DNA of 20,595 bases, taken from NCBI GenBank assembly GCA_910586585.1, contig CAJUKA010000078.1, positions 1 to 20,595 on the forward strand, written 5' to 3'. The notes below the pieces were generated by a model. That model did no database searches, was not told where the DNA came from, and worked only from the letters and a program-made list of their open reading frames with translations. Positions 15,290 to 20,595 of the stretch are shown piece by piece. A program made the position numbers and the translations under genes. This stretch comes from an uncultured Lachnospiraceae bacterium (GTDB lineage: Bacteria; Bacillota; Clostridia; Lachnospirales; Lachnospiraceae). Within the stretch, counting starts at the first letter, position 1. Every line of letters starts with the position of its first letter.

Positions 15290-15333
15290 GTAAAAAAAGC
15301 CGGATAACTTTTTCATAAGTTGTCCGACTTTTA
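15290..15333 (-). terminator. Terminator of the four-gene operon
   Basis: On the minus strand a ~15-bp imperfect stem (AAAGTCGGACAACTT against AAGTTATCCGGCTTT) is followed by a run of Ts, about 20 bp after the last stop of the operon. Confidence 0.75.
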
Positions 15334-15353
15334 AGTGAGCTGTACCAATTATC

Positions 15354-15987
15354 TTATCCGTTCAATAAGTGTGCTATTATTTTATAGCAGTTCCCAAGAA
15401 AATGAAGCAGCTCTACCCCATAAAAGGCGCCGTCCTTTCCAATTCCATAATTTGGGTTGCTCTGAATGTCACCGAAAAATCTCCCATCTGGTATCAGTTC
15501 TTCGTTCCTGTTTAATTCATAAAACTTATCCCAGATTTTTTTATGTTCATCACGAAAGCTCAGCAACTGCGAGTCCTTCGTTCCTTTGTGCATAAGCTGC
15601 GGAACATAACCCTCCAGTATTTTCAGCAGTTCCCCAATGTCCGTTATCTGTCCTTTGGGCAATGACTCCACGCCCATCATCCTCATCTGCTCCAGTACCA
15701 TACAGCGGTATAATTGATACCTTATATTGCAATACTCATACAGCACAAATTGCCCATCTCTCCCAACGCCATAATCCTGATTTTTTCCCTGACCATCTGG
15801 CTGAAAAAAGTCCGCATCCTGAATATCCGCATATTTCTGTAATTCTGCATAATATACCGACTTCCAGAGTTCCATATCCCCTGCGTCCAAAGAAATACAC
15901 TGTATGCCTGTCGTTTTTTCCTGACAGGTGGGCATAATATTTCTCAAACATTTCCGCACACTTATAGAGTAGTTCTTTTTTATCCAT
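15354..15987 (-). pseudogene. Frameshifted fourth gene of unknown operon
   Basis: Two overlapping frames join at a run of six A residues on the coding strand (15914-15919). The first, with a good start at 15987 (AAAGGA upstream), reads MDKKELLYKCAEMFEKYYAHLSG. Removing one A continues it as KTTGIQCISLDAGDMELWK to a stop at 15354, giving about 210 residues. So one extra A broke the gene, or is a sequencing error or phase switch. The second frame also has its own ATG, so a shorter product could exist. The protein carries a duplicated motif: FFQPDGQGKNQDYGVGRDG and FFGDIQSNPNYGIGKDG, each followed by a hydrophobic helix. No family recognised. Starts directly at the end of the preceding gene. Confidence 0.75.
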
Positions 15988-15988
15988 G

Positions 15989-16549
15989 CTATCCTTTCCT
16001 TCTTTCAAAAAATTCATTTTGTTCTTCATTTAACATGGCAAACTTGGATATTACCCCGACATTTTCTCCATTTATGACAGCCAATGTCATCATAATGCCC
16101 AAATGCCATGCATTCAGCAATGCTTTACGAACCGTACATATATTTTCTACAGTTTCCGGTGAATCTTCTGCAAATACAGTGTCGCACAGTCCCACGGGCT
16201 GCAAGGGTCCGTCTGCATTGTATGTAAACTCCATCATATGCAGCGCTGCTGTTTCACATTTTTCAGGCAATAAAACGCTTCCTTTTACCTGAAAAGCAGT
16301 TTCCTCTTTATTCTCCAAAATATCCGTTATTGAAAAAGAGAGTTTTTCACCGCCCGCAATGGTATTTATCGTTTTATCCAGATATTTCCCTTCCAAAATG
16401 ACTGCGGTAAATTCCTGTTCTTTCTGATTGGGGGCATCTATGGTCTTTTCCTTTTCTGGTTGTTCAAAAACCTCTTTTGCCATTTCAAACATACATTTAA
16501 TTTCTGCATTGGTAGTCGCCATTTTTGTCCCATTTACACACCGAGCCAT
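15989..16549 (-). CDS. Unrecognised 186-residue protein, third gene of operon
   Basis: No family recognised. Starts MARCVNGTKMATTNAEIK, with GGGAG nine bases upstream; the ATG lies 1 base past the stop of the previous gene, so translation is coupled. Residues ~45-110 look like beta strands (FTAVILEGKYLDKTIN, KLSFSITDIL, ETAFQVKGSVLLP). A short middle part has DGPLQPVGLCDTVF, then a helix with LLNAWHLGIMMTLAVINGENVG. No signal peptide; one hydrophobic stretch that reads as a buried helix rather than a membrane span. AT-rich like the rest of the operon. Confidence 0.75.
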   Translation of the reverse strand: MARCVNGTKMATTNAEIKCMFEMAKEVFEQPEKEKTIDAPNQKEQEFTAVILEGKYLDKTINTIAGGEKLSFSITDILENKEETAFQVKGSVLLPEKCETAALHMMEFTYNADGPLQPVGLCDTVFAEDSPETVENICTVRKALLNAWHLGIMMTLAVINGENVGVISKFAMLNEEQNEFFERRKG

Positions 16550-16550
16550 T

Positions 16551-17369
16551 TTATTTACTCCCGTTTACTTCTTCTGAAAAATGATCAAGCGCATGTCGGC
16601 TCTGCGCTTTGATAAACTTCAGAAGCTCCCCCGCAATGTCTTCTACCATTCCAGCACTCAAAACTTCCTGCAATTTAATCATAAGTCCTTTATCTGCGCT
16701 GAACCGGTATGTTACATATTCACTGTTCAAAGCTGTCTTTTGTGTTTTTGTGCATAAAGCCTGAACATCTGTATTCTGCATATGCATTGTAAAGCGTATC
16801 ACCCTGATAAAAATATCCGTCTGCGTGTATGCGTTGATAATCCCAAAATATTCAAAATCTCTTTCTTTTTTACTGTAAGCCGCCAGCTTTCCATCTTCCC
16901 CTGCTGAATGCAATGCGGCAAACACTGCATCTTTTAGGTCAGGCACGCCTTTTACGGTCAGTATTTTCTCTACCGCATTGGTATCTGCCGAAAAGCTGAA
17001 ATTATCCTCCTTATAAGTATCCTTCTGATAGTCGATAAATTGGAAAATAGGAAATGGAAATTTCAGAAAGCCTTTCACCCATGCACCCATATCAAGGATT
17101 GCTTTCTCTTCATTCCCCGGATTAGCTTCTACAATGACCTGCTGGATCATATTCCGGCAAGCGCTTACAATCGAGGAGCAGGCATTATAATCATCCCCTG
17201 TCATCCCATTATTTGCGCTTATCATCATCGGCTCCGAGATTGACATTTCTCCCTGCATATTGTCAAGTCCTGCCGACTTAAGCATCTTAGGTTTTTCAAG
17301 CTCCGCAATACGCTCCTTAAAAGGCTCCTCTAAGAAACTTAAATCTAACTTACTTTCATTACTCATCAT
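16551..17369 (-). CDS. Unrecognised 272-residue protein, second gene of operon
   Basis: No family recognised. The ribosome site AGGAGGGAACG precedes two adjacent ATGs (17369 or 17366). The N-terminal ~30 residues are charged (LSFLEEPFKERIAELEKPK), followed by a Met-rich stretch (SEPMMISANNGMTGDD) and helical NACSSIVSACRNMIQQVI. The middle has MGAWVKGFLKFPFPIFQF and a beta-rich region (FSFSADTN, ILTVKGVPDLKD). The C-terminal third is alpha/beta with YVTYRFSADKGLMIKL and SAGMVEDIAGELLKFIKAQ. No signal peptide, membrane span or enzyme motif is seen. Nine bp separate it from the first gene and it is coupled to the third. Confidence 0.75.
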   Translation of the reverse strand: MMSNESKLDLSFLEEPFKERIAELEKPKMLKSAGLDNMQGEMSISEPMMISANNGMTGDDYNACSSIVSACRNMIQQVIVEANPGNEEKAILDMGAWVKGFLKFPFPIFQFIDYQKDTYKEDNFSFSADTNAVEKILTVKGVPDLKDAVFAALHSAGEDGKLAAYSKKERDFEYFGIINAYTQTDIFIRVIRFTMHMQNTDVQALCTKTQKTALNSEYVTYRFSADKGLMIKLQEVLSAGMVEDIAGELLKFIKAQSRHALDHFSEEVNGSK

Positions 17370-17378
17370 CGTTCCCTC

Positions 17379-17621
17379 CTAATACTCATTCATTTGTTCT
17401 TCCAATTGCCGTTTTGTTATTCCAAGGCGATATGCGATTTCCTGCAGCGGATAAGGCGGAACCTCATCCGGGCTGTTATGGCGTCCCGTAGCAATAGGTA
17501 CGCCTTTCGTTCCGTCAGCGTAATCAACCCCCTCAATCACTTCATCTTTTTTCCCATTTTTAGTAACAGTATACCCCTTGCTTCTTGCCCACCTGTCAAA
17601 ACTTTTCCAACTAACACTCAT
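17379..17621 (-). CDS. Small HicA-like protein, first gene of operon
   Basis: An 80-residue soluble protein with a strong AAGGAGG site five bases before the ATG. Its second half, GVPIATGRHNSPDEVPPYPL followed by QEIAYRLGITKRQLEEQM, lines up by eye with the end of HicA-type mRNA interferases (RH...PPGTLRSILRQAGIS). The catalytic G-S-H patch of HicA is absent: the equivalent place reads KNGKKDEVIEG. If related, it would be an inactive or RNA-binding version of the small dsRBD-like fold. An alternative is a helix-turn-helix regulator (IAYRLGITKRQL). No HicB-type partner is adjacent. Leads the LytTR-linked operon. Confidence 0.6.
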   Translation of the reverse strand: MSVSWKSFDRWARSKGYTVTKNGKKDEVIEGVDYADGTKGVPIATGRHNSPDEVPPYPLQEIAYRLGITKRQLEEQMNEY

Positions 17622-17720
17622 AACATCCTCCTTATTTTTTTGATTGTTTTACATTAGTTCCTTGACATGAACCCTTGTAAAATGGTTCGCCTGCATTATT
17701 GCACAAATCCTAAACGCAAT

Positions 17721-17766
17721 CTACAATTTCCGACCAGTGACTCATCACAACCGACCAATCACTCAT
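17721..17766 (-). promoter_or_regulatory. LytTR-type operator of the four-gene operon
   Basis: CGACCA and (G/C)ACTCAT each occur twice, exactly 21 bp apart: GACTCAT at 17739-17745 and CACTCAT at 17760-17766, CGACCA at 17731 and 17752. On the minus strand they sit just upstream of a possible -35 (TTGTAG). The same core at the same spacing is found upstream of the LytTR gene (18312 and 18333). Confidence 0.65.
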
Positions 17767-18252
17767 TTACACCAAAAATTGAAGTTTTTCCCTGACTTCC
17801 ACATATTTCTTATAAGGGATTGGAATATTATCCCCATTCGCCATCGTAACACTGCATCGTTGTATGCTGGATACTTTTCTTTTATTTACGATATAGCTTT
17901 TGTGAATCCGGATAAAATCCTCGGACAATTCCTGTTCCAACCGTTTCAGGGTATCTATTGATTCAACGCTTTCATCCCCGTAATGCCATATGATATGATC
18001 TTTTAATGATTCCATATAGAGCAATGCTGTTTCGTCAAAATTATAAACAGCCTCATTTACCGCCACTACTCTATGTACCTTCGGTGGAGTAATCTTTTCA
18101 TCCAACTGAACAAAAACTGCTAACCCCTCCACCATTACAATCGTATATTCAAAGTAACTTTGCTTCAATTTACAACCCTCTCTGCTGTCCACACGGTAAC
18201 CACCTGTAACAACAATATTACTTGTATGAAATCTCCTCATCTGAATTTCCAT
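17767..18252 (-). CDS. Stand-alone LytTR regulator
   Basis: A ~161-residue transcription factor without a receiver domain. The C-terminal ~90 residues form a LytTR DNA-binding domain: ALLYMESLKDHIIWHYGD, LEQELSEDFIRIHKSYIVNKRKV, then MANGDNIPIPYKKYVEVREKL. The first ~65 residues (VVTGGYRVDSREG, YFEYTIVMVEGLAVFVQL) look beta-rich and may sense a signal or dimerise. Longer readings would begin inside the terminator at 18347-18400 and are rejected. The start is unsettled: ATG at 18252 or 18240, neither with a strong ribosome site. Paired repeats GACTTAT/GACTCAT lie 60-90 bp upstream. It probably controls itself and the operon that follows, whose operator touches its stop codon. Confidence 0.85.
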   Translation of the reverse strand: MEIQMRRFHTSNIVVTGGYRVDSREGCKLKQSYFEYTIVMVEGLAVFVQLDEKITPPKVHRVVAVNEAVYNFDETALLYMESLKDHIIWHYGDESVESIDTLKRLEQELSEDFIRIHKSYIVNKRKVSSIQRCSVTMANGDNIPIPYKKYVEVREKLQFLV

Positions 18253-18307
18253 ATTTAAATAAGAGAAAGTGTAAAAGACGCTTGCATCTATTTCTACTTT
18301 TGCCGAT

Positions 18308-18340
18308 AAAAGACTTATGAGAAACGTTAAAAGACTCATG
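18308..18340 (-). promoter_or_regulatory. Operator of the LytTR regulator gene
   Basis: AAAAGACTTATG (18308) and AAAAGACTCATG (18329) are direct repeats 21 bp apart, and a third partial AAAAGAC lies at 18273. Core and spacing match the operator at 17739-17766. Confidence 0.65.
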
Positions 18341-18346
18341 CCAAGA

Positions 18347-18400
18347 GAAAAAGGCGGCAGACAAGGGAAAAATCCTTTCCTCATGTCTGCCGCCTTTTCT
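18347..18400. terminator. Strong bidirectional terminator
   Basis: AAAAGGCGGCAGACA and TGTCTGCCGCCTTTT form a perfect 15-bp stem with A/T-rich flanks on both sides. It separates the decayed strip on its right from the LytTR gene, which must therefore have its own promoter. Confidence 0.9.
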
Positions 18401-18520
18401 TACTCTGCCGCTATAAAATCAATTCCTGCAAATTCTTCATCTGACATACTCTTTAACCGCCCAAGTACTCTCTTAGACATTTCCAACAATACATTATTCT
18501 CCAAATATTCCCCGGACACA
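18400..18520 (-). pseudogene. Unassigned C-terminal gene fragment
   Basis: A frame different from the HAD remnant ends at 18400-18402 and reads SGEYLENNVLLEMSKRVLGR, then LKSMSDEEFAGIDFIAAE. It looks like the natural end of another protein, joined by deletion where the HAD gene breaks off. Family not recognised. Confidence 0.4.
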
Positions 18521-19083
18521 GTTCTAACCAATATTCCGGTCTGTATTTATCCTGTTGAAAAACACAATTAATTCCCTCTATATGTTTTACGCGTTCATAA
18601 AGTGGCTGTAATTCATTTTGGGGAGCAATAAATGTAAAGTAGCAGGTTTCCCTCTCGTACAATTTATCTTCTGTATCAACCATATGGATACGCCTGTCCG
18701 CAGAATGGTTTTGCAGATAATCCTGAAAACCTTCATTCGTTCTTCCTGCCAGATATAATTTTACTTCATTCGGCGAAGCCGGGGATGGAGACGTCAGCCA
18801 AAGCCTGTTGTATGTGCTGTAATTCTTCTCCAAACTTTGAGATCTCGATTTCTTTCTTAGACTGAGGAGCGGCAAGGATTGTTCCGTTGCGGATAATAAC
18901 AGGCAGGTTAAAAGATATACTTTTTGTGATTTCGGAAGCGGAGCTAAGCGATCTTGCGGTCGCATATGTAAGAAATATACCTTGGGAAAGCAGACGGTTC
19001 AATATGGCAGCGCCTTCATTTGAAATTGTTTTATCATCCCACATTAAAGTTCCATCTAAATCAGTCACATACAATGTTCTCAT
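18453..19083 (-). pseudogene. Broken HAD-superfamily (Cof-type) phosphatase
   Basis: The N-terminal half is clear: MRTLYVTDLDGTLMWDD with the nucleophile Asp (DLDGT), IFLTYATARS with the motif II Thr, and VIIRNGTI. After DVSIPG the frame stops at 18766. A second frame resumes with EVKLYLAGRTNEGFQDYL and ends at YWLELCPGN (about 18510). Motifs III and IV (Lys and the GDGxND acidic pair) are missing, so the enzyme, normally 250-280 residues, is both frameshifted and truncated. HAD enzymes of this kind dephosphorylate sugar phosphates or pyridoxal phosphate. Confidence 0.8.
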
Positions 19084-19090
19084 AATAGAA

Positions 19091-19313
19091 TTATTTCATC
19101 CTTTCCGCAATCATAATATCCATACAATGCTGGTGTGTGATTCCGCCGCTATTGCAGTTAAAAATGTTTTCTTCTGTCTTCTTTCAGGTTTGCTGTGATT
19201 TCTTTCTGCAAGCTTTTTCCCCTTTTCTATTCCGGTTTCAGACAAATCAAAAGCCGTTACAATATAACCGTTTCTGGCAAGAAAAACAGCGTCTTTCCCC
19301 TCTCCGCAGCCAT
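19091..19313 (-). pseudogene. Fragment of SAM-dependent methyltransferase
   Basis: The SAM-binding part GCGEGKDAVFLARNGYIVTA and FDLSETGIEKGKKLAER is typical of TehB-like class I methyltransferases. The frame then turns to nonsense, but a piece resembling the C-terminal end (THQHCMDIMIAERMK, stop at 19091) follows after a deletion of roughly 100 residues. The N-terminus is also missing: upstream sequence belongs to a Uma2 remnant. Not functional. Confidence 0.7.
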
Positions 19314-19487
19314 TCTGTTGCATCTGATAATACTTCCATTACAAAACGTGGTATTCCAGTAAAAGAAACATTCTTTCTATCTCTCATATTACAATTAATT
19401 GAAACATCCGGAATAACCACTTTATCATCGTTTTCACGCCACTGATATTGAACGTTATCTCCAAATACACGGCAAAGACTATCTTTT
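19312..19487 (-). pseudogene. Fragment of Uma2-family nuclease
   Basis: VFGDNVQYQWRENDDKVVIP, then DVSINCN, VSFTGIPRFVMEVLSDATE match the core of Uma2 (DUF820) proteins, a PD-(D/E)XK nuclease family. Asp of PDVS and Glu of MEVLS are the likely metal ligands. Both ends are missing, and the right end is fused to the methyltransferase remnant at about 19311-19315. Confidence 0.75.
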
Positions 19488-19516
19488 TAATATTCCCTGT
19501 GCATGAATTATAATTG

Positions 19517-20434
19517 TCAAATATTTGTAATGTGACTTTTTCGAAATTTTGTTGGAGACGTGTTAAATTGTTCCCGAAATACTTTGGTAAAATAACTTTG
19601 ATCCTGAAACCCGCAATGAGCACAAATTTCTGAAATTGGTGCCGTTGTTTCAGACAATAGATCTTTTGCTTTTTGCAGACGCAGTTGTATCACATACTGT
19701 TTGGGGCTGGTTCCAAGCACATTTTTAAAAAGGCGCAGGCATTCTCGGCTGCTGATGAAAGCACTATCCGCAATTTGCTGTAGTTGTATTGGATTCATAT
19801 AATACTGCTGAATAAATGCCAGCATCCTTCGAATACGGTCAATCTCTATTTTATTATGTCCTTTCTCTTCTAACTGCACCGTATTATTTTGACAAATTTT
19901 GAATATCATCTCTGATAAATGCGAACGTATCTGAAACTCAGAATCTTTTATCCTGTGTTCAAAAAATTCTATTGCCTGGTGCATATGACGGAGCAGTTCT
20001 GTTTGCCATACAGAATCTTCCGAAAAAATAATATGAGATAGACTTATGGATTCTGTTAATGGCTGAACATATTTTGTCCAAAAAATGCTCTCTTTGGTGC
20101 CATATATGAAAGATGGCATAAAAACAATATTCGGAAATTCTGTTTTTATATTTTTGCATCCAGAATACATATGCAGAACACCAGTATTGATAAAAATTCC
20201 ATCTCCTTTGTGCAATGTATATTGCAAATCATTCACAAAAACATTTAAAACTCCGTCCCTTACATAACCAACTTCTATTTCATCATGCCAATGCCATAAG
20301 CAGGAATCTCCATTGTAAACGTCAAGATAAGCGCCGCATGGAAACAAAGGCGTATTGTATACTGTCTTTTCATACTGGTTTTCACTTACTATCTGCTGTT
20401 GTTCCGAGCAGGTCAAAAAATTATAATATTTCAT
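19517..20434 (-). CDS. AraC-family transcriptional regulator
   Basis: A 305-residue regulator. The N-terminal half is a cupin-like effector domain with WHWHDEIEVGYVRDG and LHKGDGIFINTGVLHMY, the latter typical of sugar- or small-molecule-sensing AraC proteins. The C-terminal ~100 residues hold two helix-turn-helix units: QLQQIADSAFISSRECLRLF and ISEICAHCGFQDQSYFTKVF, ending FREQFNTSPTKFRK. AAGG nine bases before the ATG. Two direct repeats sit just upstream at 20461 and 20482. No metabolic gene adjoins it inside the window; its target may lie beyond the right edge. Confidence 0.93.
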   Translation of the reverse strand: MKYYNFLTCSEQQQIVSENQYEKTVYNTPLFPCGAYLDVYNGDSCLWHWHDEIEVGYVRDGVLNVFVNDLQYTLHKGDGIFINTGVLHMYSGCKNIKTEFPNIVFMPSFIYGTKESIFWTKYVQPLTESISLSHIIFSEDSVWQTELLRHMHQAIEFFEHRIKDSEFQIRSHLSEMIFKICQNNTVQLEEKGHNKIEIDRIRRMLAFIQQYYMNPIQLQQIADSAFISSRECLRLFKNVLGTSPKQYVIQLRLQKAKDLLSETTAPISEICAHCGFQDQSYFTKVFREQFNTSPTKFRKSHITNI

Positions 20435-20460
20435 ATAAAATACCTTGTTTTTATAATATT

Positions 20461-20495
20461 ATGGCGATTTTATTATAGTATATGGCAATTTATTT
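20461..20495. promoter_or_regulatory. Candidate AraC operator
   Basis: ATGGCGATTTTATT (20461) and ATGGCAATTTATTT (20482) are direct repeats 21 bp apart, two helical turns, as expected for the two half-sites of an AraC dimer. They lie about 27-60 bp upstream of the AraC gene. Confidence 0.6.
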
Positions 20496-20595
20496 ATAGA
20501 AGCAACTTGAATTATATGTTAGTGTTTATTGGTATAATATATATTACTTGTGAGTAAAAAGTTTGCGCTGCTTAAGAAGCCCGTGAACCCCAGTA
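20496..20595. other. Right-edge AT-rich stretch
   Basis: No gene is seen. A TATAAT-like box (20534-20539) on the plus strand could serve a gene beyond the window. Confidence 0.3.

Noticed and set aside
15911..15920. Programmed -1 frameshift at A AAA AAC
   Set aside because: The zero frame does match the slippery pattern, but the productive continuation is in the +1 frame, not -1.
18253..18384. N-terminal extension of the LytTR protein with a membrane-like segment
   Set aside because: It would start inside a strong terminator and cover the operator repeats; no ribosome site.

Overview
The window looks like chromosomal DNA of a gut-type Firmicute, most likely family Lachnospiraceae. The evidence is strong AGGAGG-type ribosome sites, several LytTR regulators and a GHKL kinase, an Rpn-family protein of the Lachnospiraceae type, Gram-positive lipoproteins, and mixed base composition: the 5.8-9.9 kb block is GC-richer, while the left lipoprotein gene and the 15.2-20.6 kb block are AT-rich. 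Species cannot be fixed from the sequence alone.

Left block (1-5.5 kb, all on the minus strand): two lipoproteins and three unrecognised proteins that share a short N-terminal pattern. They are separated by 100-190 bp spacers built from the same family of decayed repeats and hairpins. At the upstream end is a truncated LytTR-type response regulator whose promoter and paired upstream repeats are intact.

Housekeeping block (5.7-9.9 kb): a complete minus-strand operon runs pyrD (class 1B dihydroorotate dehydrogenase, apparently starting at ATA) - radical SAM protein - nudC, with a clear promoter and terminator. Divergent from it are an HxlR regulator and a membrane-anchored metallophosphoesterase.

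Middle block (9.9-15.2 kb): a 600-bp non-coding region with about 11 copies of a 16-bp iteron-like repeat in both orientations; an Rpn-family nuclease; three IS-end-like repeats; an ECF sigma factor; a divergent control region with tandem 21-22-bp repeats and strong hairpins; then a LytTR response regulator facing a GHKL histidine kinase tail to tail.

Right block (15.3-20.6 kb): the most interesting part. A stand-alone LytTR regulator lies just upstream of a tight four-gene operon of unrecognised proteins (80, 272, 186 and about 210 residues, the last broken by one extra A in a homopolymer). The upstream regions of the regulator and of the operon both carry a GACTYAT/CACTCAT pair at exactly 21-bp spacing, so the regulator probably controls itself and the operon. 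Beyond it is a strip of fused pseudogene fragments (HAD phosphatase, methyltransferase, Uma2 nuclease) and an AraC regulator with its own 21-bp direct repeats.
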